From: Phoronis australis
Lineage: Eukaryota; Phoronida; Phoronidae
Reading direction: 5' to 3'
Assembly (NCBI GenBank): GCA_002633005.1
Contig: NMRA01000553.1
Span: 148,027-212,026 of the forward strand
DNA: 64,000 nt
Below, in pieces: positions 52,139 through 62,778 of the stretch (position 1 is its first letter; each line of letters opens with the position of its first letter). Position numbers and translations under genes: made by a program. The notes beneath the pieces were generated by a model. The model did no database searches. It saw nothing but the letters and a program-made list of their open reading frames with translations, and was not told where the DNA came from.

Positions 52139-55100
52139 TCCAAGTATACAGCGCTTTAAACGCTGCATATCTACTCTGATCAAATAAACACGCAGTTCTA
52201 AACTTAACGCTACGATATTCGTTACGGTAAACTGGAGGAGTATAAATGACATCAAACGCTCACATGGGATGTACAAAACACTATAGGCCTACCACTGCTA
52301 ACAAGACAGTGAAAATTTAATGCTATGAATCTACCGTCTGAAATATACTAACTACATCGTGATTATCCTTTTAGCAAAATTCAAGTTAAAGAAAAGTACA
52401 TTCATTAAAAATCAACGACATCATTAACTTCACCAAATTTCGTTCGATAAAAGTCCAAGGTGAAATCCTAAAGACGCTGTAGCAGTTTTCTTATGTCATT
52501 TCGCAAAAGCGAAACACTGTAAAACAACTCCTAATAGGATTTTAGACGACAGTGCATGAAGCATAGTATCTGAAATCTTCATTAGAATTTGATTTGCCAT
52601 TTGTGAGATATTACGTTCCGAAGTTAATACTATTTACCATTATAGACGTTATAAAACCGACCGAAACTTACACTTAAATCATAATATTTGAAATTTGCCA
52701 CTTCTTATTGCTTGAGGCCATGTTCGGCTTATAAAACGACCCCCGGCGGCGTGGTCTTGAGCAATAATCAGCCACTCCAAACTTTTATTTTGGACACTTT
52801 CACCCCTTTCTTGCGTATTTCTACAACCACACACCTTTGGGTTTATTGATTTTGAGCAGATGCACGTGTTTTTCAAATGAATTTCCTAAGGACGTTTATC
52901 GATATAGGTATGCTTAATGCCGTTTTAGCCAGACTGTTCTAAAAACCCCTCGACCCCCAAACCCCATGACTCACGACCACCTCGACCCACGACCCCCGCG
53001 ACCTGCGGCAATAGAGGTATCTTGACGCTTTTTACACATTTCAAAATCTCATTATGTCACTGAATGACTTTCCCATAAGACTTACCTACACGAATCTGCG
53101 CTGCGGGAATTATTAGCACTTGGCCTCCGTAATGTGCCTGCGACCACCTGCTTTGAAATAAAATTTCGTACTCGGCACATATTGTCACCCAGACGACAAC
53201 TGTTGTCGATGATGATATTTATGGCATATATTGTCGCACTCGGCACATCAATATTATTACTGAGGCGAAATATATATGTCACGAGCGACAACACTTCAGA
53301 GCTGTCGTAGCTGCGACTGTACAGACAACTTTTGACGAAACGGCCCCTGTTTTACTGTAGAAATTGTGGCTTTTTGTGAAAGACGTTTTTCTCTCTTCGT
53401 TCATCTGTCTACTTACCGAACTTGGCAGAAAGTCGTTTGATATTCGTCACCATAGTTAGTAAATTCATTTAACAGTGGGCTGCGACACTTTTACAATACT
53501 TGTTGACATATTTTTTTAATTTCCCTCAGGGTATCTCTGCTGGGCTCACCAACAGATCAGTTACCTAGGGTTGTGAATAAGATTTCTATACCCGTCTATC
53601 CAATGAGCACTGTGCCATCGCTAGTGGCTACCTTCCAACAAACAGGTTTGTAGTCTTGTGGATATTTAGAAGTACGGTCATGGTCTGTCCCCGGCAGTGA
53701 GCAGGGCCACTTTAAATTCGTCCATTTCAGCAAAAACACAGAAACGCGGTCGAGTAGAGGGGCCTGGGGGCAACATTCTTTCTGCATTTTAATGCCACCC
53801 ATTACAAACGGCAAAAGAAATGTGTTTAAATTGAAACATGCGTGTTCATACGGTACATCTTTGTCACAGACTGCTGATCTACTCCTATAAACAGATTATG
53901 GTTCATTTTCTGTCCTAAAATGTTGCACGGTTGGCAAAAGTCAAATTCGACTGTATTATATATTTTGAGTGCACCATCACGTGATTTACGAACTCTAACT
54001 GTGGAGATATCATCAACGCTAGGACCTACGCTAGGACCTCACTAAAGTATATCCAAAATCACGTGTTTTCATTTACAATACAAGGCAATATCTCAGGTTA
54101 TATCGTGAAGTCTTACTTTTTAGCGAGGTCTTAGCGTTATTCAACTCTTCCGCGGAGTTAGCTTTGCCCTTGTGAGTTAAAACGGCGTGGTAAAGCTGAA
54201 TTCTTTTGATGAAGACCACTTACTTCAAAAGTGGTATCACAAAATTGTCCCTTGCTCAGTAGAGAATTGATTTCTGAGTTTGTAATGAATTGACACTGAG
54301 TTCGCTATTCCTTGAGACCATTTTTAGCACAGCTCCAGAATACGCTTTCGCATTATATCCAAGTTCTCATTCACTCCATTGCATACATTCATTAGTAAAA
54401 CCGAGCTCAGATGAGTAGGAAACACCTTTGTGCAATGCTCGATTGTCAGCCAGTGAAGCCAGGATTCGAACCCAGGTCTCCCAAACAGGAGTCCGGAGCT
54501 CAAATCACTGAAGACCACTTGAGACCGCTGATGGCGTGTAAAACGACTCGCCGTGACAAGCCAACTTGTCGGAGCATGACCATGGTCTCAATGTAATAAC
54601 GAACTGCTTGTTCTTTCGAAGCACTGAAACCACCTTTAATTTCACAAAGGAATAATGTGAAACCATTTCATTACGTGTATGAGGTTTAAATCAAAAGTTG
54701 GTTTTGTCATAGCCGCTTTAAATCATAGTCACATTTATTTTCCTGCATTTCCAGGCCTTGACAACTCTAGTTTGTTGTACCAAAAAGACTTTGACAAAGA
54801 TCTCGCTACACTGATTAACATCTTCCTTGGCCGCCTTTATCCCCCCGTATGTCTGGTAGCTCACAATGGCTACTTGTTTGACTTTCCATTGATTGCGAAA
54901 GAACTGACGAGTATCTCTATGCAACTGACGCAGACGTTACTCTGTGTCGATTCTTTGGTTGCTTTCCGCGCGTTTGATTGGCTGTCGCTGGCACCAGGCG
55001 CTGCAGCATCGGCACAGACCACCAACGAGACGACCCCGATAAAGGATAAGCTTACAGTAAACGCGACATTAAAGAGAAAAAGGTTCTCAGAAGACATGAA

Positions 55101-55800
55101 CGATTCCAGAACGATAGATGTCAAACGAAGACTTTTTCGAGAAACACAAGCTTCTGATTCTGACGAATGTCTAAGCCAAGATGTGCGCAAAGACTGTGCC
55201 AGGAACGACTGCAGTGGCGAAACATTTTACTGGCCCGATCTTCGTGAAATTATGAACACGCCATGGGAGTACGTTGACGAGGACTTGCCTCGGTGTGCGT
55301 CATCATCGACTTGTGATGACTCGTGGCATCAGGAGCGAGCGGAGGTTGGCATGTCGAGTAAAGGTCACATGGACAGTAAATCTCTAAAATCGGGAATTGT
55401 GCTCAGTCCGAAACCCAACTTTGGCAATGAGATGTCTAGTGGCAAAACCGGCCAAAGTGTCCACGGTAACACTTCCAAAGAAAAGTACAAGCCAGTTTCC
55501 ATGAAGCTCCCAGATATACACCAGTTTGTTGTTGGAAGACCTCCAGACAGTGTTCGTTCAGCCGAAGACGACTGTTTATCGTTAGTCCGGATTGTACAAC
55601 GTACCGCAAAGTGGTTCTGTTCTTGGACTGACCAGAACGCACGGCCGTTTAGTAGTACCAAATTCAAGTGTGCCATGAAAAAATCTAGAGATTTTCCTAG
55701 GGGGAGCTTCCCATATAATCATAACCAACAGACGACGCCACCAAGCACTAGCAGTTCTCGCCGACCTGAGCCTCCTCCACGTTGGAAAGTGAAACTTTAA
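51719..55800 (+). CDS. TREX-like paralogue, gene 2, catalytic residues lost (about 431 residues if spliced)
   Basis: Three blocks are homologous to gene 1: a first exon (present twice, ATG 51719 or 51954), exon 2 at 53530-53645, and exon 3 at 54755-55800, an uninterrupted 347-codon frame. Exons 2 and 3 have clean splice sites in the same phases as gene 1. The Exo I motif reads FFDLKSLWPHRGE (Glu to Lys), and the Exo III histidine is Arg (VRSAEDD, about residue 351). Asp21, Asp126 and Asp356 remain. A DEDDh nuclease without the metal-binding Glu and the general-base His should be inactive. The first exon has no GT donor at the expected place: CATGCG in copy 1, GG|GCGAGA in copy 2 (a GC donor is possible). 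The FYW-DL-EIM-PW insert motif is conserved. The C-terminus is proline-rich and basic. It may be a pseudoenzyme or a recent pseudogene. AATAAA at 56086. Confidence 0.75.
52139..53529 (+). other. TREX gene 2 intron 1
   Basis: AT-rich, with a CGACCC-rich stretch at 52945-53005. No other feature seen. Confidence 0.5.
54013..54143. mobile_element. Short palindromic MITE, copy 2 (TREX gene 2 intron)
   Basis: Inverted copy of the 12592-12728 family. It begins AACGCTAGGACCTACGCTAG and ends with a GCGAGGTCTTAGCGTT block. Confidence 0.65.
54400..54590 (-). repeat. tRNA-derived SINE-like repeat
   Basis: On the minus strand, GGTTCGAATCC (plus 54462-54472) is a perfect RNA polymerase III box B, preceded by GGGAGACCTG. 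No full cloverleaf with a matching acceptor stem can be drawn, so a SINE head is preferred over a real tRNA. Confidence 0.5.
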
Positions 55801-56228
55801 AACAGAGCGGCTGTAGTCCTGGTCAACGAGAACAGCTACTGTTTACTAGATGGCAATGATAGCAGCCTGTAGGAGTTTGATACGAACAGTGAGAAATTAT
55901 TGACAGTATGAGGTCAAGAACAAGTGAACTAGAGGACCAGTGAAGATTGAGCTTTTTGCAGGTAAACAAGCGCTAGGTCACACAATCAGAAATTTGATTA
56001 AGAAATGAGGAAGTGGCAAAGAAAAATATCATCTGCTTAAACTGGATTAAAAAGTAAATAAATAAACTAGACTTGGCTGAGACCGAATAAAAATACAAAC
56101 ATGAAACTGTAGATTTTACACTGGTTTCAACTGATTAAGGTCATTTCATTTATTATTGTTGGTTAATTATTAGAAAGTTTATGTCATATTTTTGTGTAGG
56201 TTATTTTTGAATATCACGGGTGAGAAAC

Positions 56229-56352
56229 AACATGACCGACTCACCCAAACAGGACTGACGCACCTAAAAACATGACCGTCCCACCACAAAACAGGACTGA
56301 CGCACCTAAAAACATGACCGCCCCACCACAAAACAGGACCGCCGGGGACTGA
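56229..56352. repeat. 42-bp tandem repeat, nearly three copies
   Basis: Units of ACATGACCG-CCCACCACAAAACAGGACTGACGCACCTAAA. The last copy degenerates next to an ambiguous base. Confidence 0.85.
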
Positions 56353-57139
56353 NGGGATGTCATTTTTACTGTACTTTGAGAGTAACAGAATTCATTCCCT
56401 TTTGTTTTTAAAAAGATTACTGTTTTGATATTCTTTGATTCAAATAAACTGCAAACATAAATTTAACGTGTGTAATACATTTTGAAGTCGGGCAACTAGG
56501 GTCTTACTGAGTTGCATCTGACACCAATTCGCAACAGTGGCACGATGCCATACATATCCTTATTCGATTTTAGCTACGGCTTTACACTCGCTCGTTTTTG
56601 TTGACGTACAACCTAGGGGAGATGAACTGGCAATTTGCAGTTGAACTTGTAATGGGTTTGAAATTGCGCTTTACGCATGGCAAAATGCAAATTTGGAAAA
56701 TAAAGAGTTGTATCACAGTTGCGGCATCGTTGTTCAGTGGGTGAGCAAGCACGAGGGCCCACATCTGACCCAAACCGCACGGCGTCTAGGTGTACACCTA
56801 TCGCAATGACGTCGTTGGGACGTCTGTACACGAATTGTATGCCTTGAATCATCTCCGCCACAGTTTGAAACTGTAAAGGCGCCAAGCATCGTTGCCCTCG
56901 CTTGCATCGATCTTGACAGCCGTGAATTGCAGATTGATAAAGTGTACAACGATATGTGAAACTGCAAGTACATGTATACGCTCACAAATAGATCCAATAT
57001 CGCCACAGGCAGCAGAAACTGAGCCATGTGTTGAGATCCTGAGGCCTCTTGTTTACGATTATAACCGTTAGATCCAGTTAACCTCGCCGGCCAAGGCAAC
57101 ATTGTCGAAAAAATAAGATTTTAGAAACTGTCTGATACG

Positions 57140-57430
57140 GCCGGGGGGGGGGCACTCGAATATATTTGGACGGGGGGTGCCGCCCGAAAATTTTGGATAC
57201 TTACCAGTTTAGAGGGAAGGTTCGGACAAAAATTGACCCATTTAGAGACTAATTTTGTGCAAAATTTCACATTTTCTCGCAGTTCTGTTATAGAAATTCA
57301 GAAAAGGCACCCTTTGAGATAGTATGTTGTGGAAAATGGCACCATTTTGGAGAGCATTTTTTTGCTGTGAAAAAACACCCATTGGGTGGCACTTTTCGTA
57401 AACCTCTTCTATACGAATGCCTTCAGGGCT
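57140..57430. mobile_element. Probable non-coding repeat with G-run end
   Basis: It starts with a run of nine G followed by CACTCGAATATATTTGGAC. Lower-complexity blocks (GGCACCCTTTGAG, GGCACCATTTTGGAG) follow. No inverted end found, so the boundaries are uncertain. Confidence 0.35.
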
Positions 57431-58767
57431 GACACGGCAGGAATCTGGCTACCCCTTATCATTTTTATTACAATGACATTACTATTACTACTTTCACTAC
57501 TATTACTCGTTATCGTTATTATTATTATTTTAAAATTTATCTAACGAAGACACAGTGCAATATACACAATTCATGTTTTAGTAAAGTGCTAAAACATCAC
57601 GGTCCTCAAAGATATTAAAATCATCTCATTTATGGTTCGATGTTTTTACCGGGCTTCCCATAATGGACAGCGAGTGCTATAGCAAAAGGATTCTAAAAGG
57701 GTTTCTATGTTCAGCCTTAACGATATTGTGAGAAATGTCTTGTCAGCTGTAGATGCAGAGTAGATCCTCACATATAATTTTAGTCGACGTACATTGACAA
57801 CAAAGTATCTGCAGAAGGCAGAGCGTCGCCTGTGCAGTAGGCAATACTGCAGACGACAGCGGCACCGGGACAATCGACTTGTCTTCCAACCGTGAACAGA
57901 ACACAGAAAATGAAAAACAATGTATCATATTATTAAATAACAAATAATACTTACCTTTCCTTAGGAAACGTAAAAAATGAAATGTCTGGGGTTTTCGTGG
58001 ATGAATTAGTGCATTTTGTCGCACTGCAAAATGCGACATTTCCCATTGTTCTCGCGCTTCCTACTTTACCGTTGCTTATTCACCACTGGGCGGCGCTAGT
58101 GGTAGCGATAACAACGAACTCACAAGTGAACTCTCCTAGTACACTCCTTGCAGTTTCGAAAAAAGGTCTGAAACCCTGGTCGGATGTCATAAAAGGGCAT
58201 TTTCGGGAAAAATGCTGCGGTTTTTCTACTGATGCCCTTCAACAGGTCTATCATATGTTTATTACGTCCTAGGGCCCCTCCATATGGACAAAGTACAACA
58301 GGATCTGCACTTGTCGACCCTCCAATCACCCACGTTCACCCGGTCACCACCCTGCTTATGACGCATTTCCGGAATCGGTATAATCGCATGCAGACGATCC
58401 TTCAGTTGACAAAATACAGATGGAATTTGTTCGTAAGAAGCCTACAGTGAGAACAGTTCTAAAGTTACTTCTTTTCTACTAAACAAATATACCACCCTAA
58501 GCCGCATATTTAATTTTAGGTTGCATCCACAATTAGTTATGCAGTATTTTCAAACGCGGCAAATCGCCCAACATCCATACAAACGACTAATTTCTCATGG
58601 CCCACACGCAAACCAAATCTAAAGCACGCTCGTTCGATACAAGGTACGACCATTCCTGTGACGTCATTCTGTACATGTACTATAGAGATCGAGGTTTCGC
58701 AAAGCGACATGAGCGTGAATTACTTAAGTCCACGCGCCAATTCACGTTACAGTAACAAAAAGGGTTT

Positions 58768-58915
58768 CGCAACAGCTAAATGTTCATGTGAAAGTGTAAG
58801 TAAAGTGAACTGAATAACTGAACTTAGGTTGCCCAGTTCATGCAACAGCTAAATGTTCACGTGAACGTGAAAGTAAAGTGAACTGAATAACTGAACTTAG
58901 GTTGTCCAGTTATTG
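58768..58915. repeat. Direct doublet, 72-76 bp unit
   Basis: CAACAGCTAAATGTTCA-GTGAA...GAACTGAATAACTGAACTTA occurs twice in succession with few differences. Confidence 0.88.
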
Positions 58916-59198
58916 TAGGCCTAGTGCATATCAGCTAGAATACAAAAAAAATAAAAGTCACTCTGCCAATGCAACTTCTTTCACAAAAAAAGTCGTTTCT
59001 ACGAATTTCTGCGAGAAATGGTCAAGTCTTAGAATGCAAAATCTATTTGCAGTTTGAAATAAATAGATACATGTAAATTAAGCATGTAAAAATTAATAAC
59101 ACAAAATTACACCTGTTCAAAATCGATAATACCAAGAGAACTCTGGCAGAATAAGACGTTCTTGCCACCTGGTATTTGAGTGTAGCCTCTGTTACTGT

Positions 59199-59312
59199 AT
59201 ACCTTTATAGAGGGTATGAAAAGATACTGTAGACTCATTATAACCTTCCTCTCCACGGAAATATTTAGTAAAAGACGAAAGATTTATCTGTCGATTGAAG
59301 AGAAACTAATGT
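59199..59312 (-). pseudogene. U5: Degenerate U5 snRNA copy
   Basis: The general U5 order is kept (TTTCTCTTCAATC, TCTTTTACTAAA, CCGTGGAGAGGAA). However, loop 1 has C to T (CGTCTTTTACT), stem pairing is broken at several places, and the Sm site has become ATCTTTTC. A diverged PSE-like element and flank keep the unit structure. Confidence 0.85.
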
Positions 59313-60042
59313 TCTCCTAGGGCTAGATGTATACACATGGGCCAGCAATCATTGTCTTGAAAGAGCAGTGCTGATATTACCGAACATGTAACTTTGGAAG
59401 ATCTCGTGTTTCAATTATTTTACCTTGCTCAGCTATCTGATGGTGATTAATTTATCCCGCTTTGTACTCATTGCTATTAAAACCTCGCGAAAGAGAAAGT
59501 TTAACAAAACAGTTGAATACAACACTGATATACAAGGGAAATCTCGTAATCATTCGATACCTAATGGCAGTTCAGTCAGAAACTTCCGGTGTTGCTCACC
59601 TCGTGCAGCTTCGTCGTGCTGTGTAAAGTAACTCCCGAAGGCTTCATTTGTAAAATTCCTGCACACTGTCGCGTACACGTGATTTCGTTAATTTCAGTTA
59701 AAAATTACCAAAGAAGTATTTTGATTTCCTCAGATATTTAGAAAAGTGAAGTAAACGCGCTGGGGGTCTCAGAGACAGAGAATGGGTGCTTGCCTGGCAA
59801 TAAAGGTGAGACAGAATCTCCATGTTTGCACTCGGGCCACAATCCATCTTCAGTGCATTTGTAAATAAAATCGTGCTGTTCACACTTCTAAATTTGTATG
59901 CGGGATTTCGCAAACTGCAAGGACCAACCCTGAAAGAATTGTTTAGGAAACAAAACTGAGAACATTGCTCCGTGCAATAATTTTATAAACCCTATCTTCT
60001 AACACGAAAGAACGTTTTTAGAATATGATTTAATTATGATAT

Positions 60043-60160
60043 TTACCCTCTTTCGAGGGTTCGAAAAATAGTCTATAGACTCATTATAATGTTCCTCTCC
60101 ACGGAAATCTTTAGTAAAAGGCGAAAGATTTATGCGTGGATTGAAGAGAAACCAGAGTGC
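60043..60160 (-). ncRNA. U5: U5 snRNA, array copy 1
   Basis: Identical to the 39279 copy through the transcribed region: loop 1 CGCCTTTTACT, Sm site ATTTTTCG, terminal hairpin ACCCTC-GAAA-GAGGGT. Only the first couple of 5' bases differ. Upstream PSE-like and distal blocks are present at standard spacing. Likely functional. Confidence 0.95.
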
Positions 60161-60204
60161 ATACTAGTGTGACATCTCAGACTATTTAAGAACAGATTAG
60201 TGTC

Positions 60205-60224
60205 TTGAACAGGTGTTGATATTG
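60205..60224 (-). promoter_or_regulatory. PSE-like element of U5 array copy 1
   Basis: The plus-strand TTGAACAGGTGTTGATATTG begins 48 bases upstream of the 5' end. The core AACAGGTGTTGAT is shared with 61382. Confidence 0.65.
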
Positions 60225-60373
60225 CCAAACACGAAACTTAATTGACAAATTTGGTTGTTCATTGTTTCATCTAGCTCAGTGGCAGTTTTTTATCTATTTT
60301 CCCCTCCTTGTATTCATGTCAATCAAAATTTTGTTAAAAGAAAGTTTTACACAAACTTTAAAGAATACAGATA

Positions 60374-60420
60374 AGAAATCTCACGATTAGGCGACACCTA
60401 ACGGCGATTCATTCAGTTAT
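60374..60420 (-). promoter_or_regulatory. Conserved distal block of U5 array copy 1 (about -235)
   Basis: The block reads GCGACACCTAACGGCGATTC followed by ATTCAGTTATC. It is also present in the other units. Candidate distal sequence element. Confidence 0.5.
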
Positions 60421-61219
60421 CAAAAAATAAACCATCCAGTCACTCAATAAGAACATTCTTGATCGATAACAATTAGCTAAACGTTTTTCTACGACCTGAT
60501 ATTCAATTCAGGTCGTGTTAATCGTGTGTATACACATGATTACGTCTTTGGTTGGAACTTAGTTTACTATGAAGGCGACAGTGAAAACAGCTACAACTCA
60601 GTCGTGCACATTCCCTGCGGGCACGCTCATCTTCAGTGAGATTGTACTAAAATGAACTCGTGTTGGGTTCACTTAAAATTTTAAGCATGTTATCGTATGT
60701 ACAGGATATCGTTAATTTTAGTGAAAAAATGTCCACTGCTTGGGTTATTTTGTGACGGCGTTTTCCCGTTCAGTGACTTTACCAATGTAGAATCGAACAA
60801 GTTGGGAGCAACGGGAAAACGTCGTAATGTTAATTTCTCCAAAGGTGCAAAATGTGAACACGGTGTTGTGGTCCCATGAACTCATGGGATGCTTGCTTGA
60901 CAATAAAAATAGGACAGATTCTCAGTCACAATTTGCACTCGGATCACATTAGCTCCCAAAGTTAAAATTTTTGAAGAATTATTTCGCGAAACCGATAAAA
61001 CTGTAAGCACCAGTCCAGACCAACAATAATGTAGAATTGTTGGTCCGGTTGAAAGAATTGTGATTGTAGCAGCATTTCAGATAACACAATCATAGAAGAA
61101 CAGCCCAGTCAGGACCTTGAATACCAACTCCCGCACGTGACATATGTATTAACCTATCGGAAGGCTTTTTAAAATGCACGGCAACCTCTTCGGCTGGGGA
61201 AAGCTTTCATCGATATAAT

Positions 61220-61337
61220 GTACCCCCTTTCGAGGGTTCGAAAAATAGTCTATAGACTCATTATAATGTTCCTCTCCACGGAAATCTTTAGTAAAAGGCG
61301 AAAGATTTATGCGTGGATTGAAGAGAAACCAGAGTGC
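61220..61337 (-). ncRNA. U5: U5 snRNA, array copy 2
   Basis: The whole transcribed region matches copies at 39279 and 60043. The one change in the 3' hairpin turns GAGGGT into GGGGGT, which keeps pairing as U-G wobble. Loop 1 and Sm site are intact. PSE-like element at 61382. Confidence 0.95.
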
Positions 61338-61381
61338 AAGTTCAATGCGAGAGGTCAACTCATAAATGAAAGGATTAACAT

Positions 61382-61401
61382 TTTGAACAGGTGTTGATGG
61401 T
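61382..61401 (-). promoter_or_regulatory. PSE-like element of U5 array copy 2
   Basis: TTTGAACAGGTGTTGATGGT at the same distance as in the other intact copies. Confidence 0.65.
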
Positions 61402-61552
61402 ATTGTACACGAAACTTTAAAAACATTAATTGTTCCAATATTTTATGTAGCTCAAGTAACCGACATTGATTAATTTATTGCACACATTTTACTCTAATGT
61501 GTTAAAACTTTGCCAAAGAAAGGTTCAAAACAAAAGTTAATAGTTGGCACAT

Positions 61553-61600
61553 TAGGAATCTCGCGCTTGAGCGACACCAAACGGCGATTCATTCAGTTAT
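61553..61600 (-). promoter_or_regulatory. Conserved distal block of U5 array copy 2 (about -235)
   Basis: GCGACACCAAACGGCGATTC plus ATTCAGTTATCC. Same spacing as copy 1. Confidence 0.5.
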
Positions 61601-61969
61601 CCAAAAATAAACCTCGTGAAACCCATATAACCACTGTTGAGTGATCATTACTGTTTGATTGTTTTCCTATGACCTGTTTTTTGTGTTAACCGTTTGCACA
61701 CACAGAAATAGCTTTGTAGATCTAGAACTTAATATGACTGGTTAGTTCGACATAACTCAACCTATTGCTGACTGACTGAAACCAAACGTTTTCGTACAGT
61801 CGCTAGGCCATATCAATTAAGTGCAAACACAGCGACATTCCGTACGACCTTGGTTTACAACGAAGACAACACTGATAGAGCTAGAACTTTCACTCTCTCT
61901 GGAGCACACCGTCGTCTTTAGCGCGATTGGAAAGGAATTGTACGTAGTTTAGAGTTTCTATTAAATTAT

Positions 61970-62088
61970 GTACCCTCCCTCGAGGGTTCGAAAAATGAGT
62001 CTATAGAGTCATTATAATGTTCCTCTAGACGGAAATCTTTAGTAAAAGGCGAAAGATTTATGCGTGGATTGAAGAGAAGCCAGAGTAA
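61970..62088 (-). ncRNA. U5: U5 snRNA variant, probably inactive copy
   Basis: Loop 1 is intact and the 3' hairpin has a GAGG loop. Base changes (CGTCTAGAGG for CGTGGAGAGG, GGCTTCTC for GGTTTCTC) break part of stem I, and bases preceding the Sm site differ (CATTTTTCG). The usual PSE position is occupied by an inverted-repeat insertion. Could be a variant gene, but pseudogene is more likely. Confidence 0.7.
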
Positions 62089-62144
62089 AGGTACCTAAAC
62101 TACACGGATAACGGACTCATAAACACAAGGCACGGACGCATGCC

Positions 62145-62330
62145 GAACTCGACTCACGGACCTGCAAACACCGTCCACTGACTCACAAACACGGGAACGG
62201 ACCGCCAAACACTAGTCACATGGGTCAGCTGACATCTGCATTTTGTCCGTAAACCGCGTGTATTTGCAGTGAATCCGTTCCCGTGTTTGTGAGTCAGTAG
62301 ACGGTGTTTGCAAGTCCGTGAGTCGTGTTC
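62145..62330. mobile_element. Foldback insertion upstream of the variant U5 copy
   Basis: Two 56-bp arms, 62145-62200 and 62275-62330, are near-perfect reverse complements (GAACTCGACTCACGGACCTG outermost). It replaces the segment that holds the PSE in the other units, while the distal block (about 62405-62460) survives beyond it. Confidence 0.88.
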
Positions 62331-62730
62331 AAGCTGCCTATCATTTTCTGTTTAAACTTTGTCAAAATAAATTTAAAACAAACGTTAATTGTTTACACAT
62401 TTAGAGTCTCACAATTAGGTAACACCTACCGGTCCGCATTCAGTTATCCAAAATAAACCTCGTGTCACCAGAAAGAGATAGTTATCTACCCAAATAACGC
62501 ACTGTTGATGGATTATAATTAAATAAACGTTTATGTACAACGTGCTTTTCAATTCAGGCAGTTACCCGTGTGCACACACAGAAGTAGCCTTTGTGGAACT
62601 TAATTTAGACTGGCAACGGTTAGTAGTTCGACCAGGCTGAAGTTTTTGCCACACCACGCCGGGGCCCCGGAGTGCACTCATCTCCAGCGCAATTGTAAAT
62701 AAAACTTGTATCATCCGCTTGCAAGTTTCC

Positions 62731-62776
62731 GTACCCTACTGCTAAGTAAAACGCGAAAGGTTTATGCGTGGTAAAT
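62731..62776 (-). pseudogene. U5: U5 snRNA fragment
   Basis: GTACCCT (3' hairpin end) is joined to CTAAGTAAAACGCGAAAGGTTTATGCGTGG (loop 1 and stem region). The middle of the gene is deleted. Confidence 0.65.
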
Positions 62777-62778
62777 TA

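Larger units (their letters stand above)
55801..59198. other. Intergenic, between TREX gene 2 and the U5 array
   Basis: It holds the 3'UTR of gene 2, a 42-bp tandem repeat (56229-56352) ending at an N, a G-run repeat (57140-57430), an ATTACT/ATTATT-rich stretch (57470-57535) and a 72-76 bp doublet (58768-58915). No gene recognised. Confidence 0.5.

Noticed and set aside
54462-54472. tRNA gene suggested by a perfect box B
   Set aside because: No matching acceptor stem or anticodon arm can be drawn. A SINE head is more likely.
54679-54754. Alternative start of TREX gene 2 at an in-frame ATG upstream of exon 3
   Set aside because: The region includes the intron's pyrimidine tract and acceptor. 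Homology with gene 1 begins only at 54755.
61149-61358. Repeated small peptide (FNPRINLSPFTKDFRGEEHY) in several places
   Set aside because: It is a translation of the U5 snRNA repeat, not a protein.
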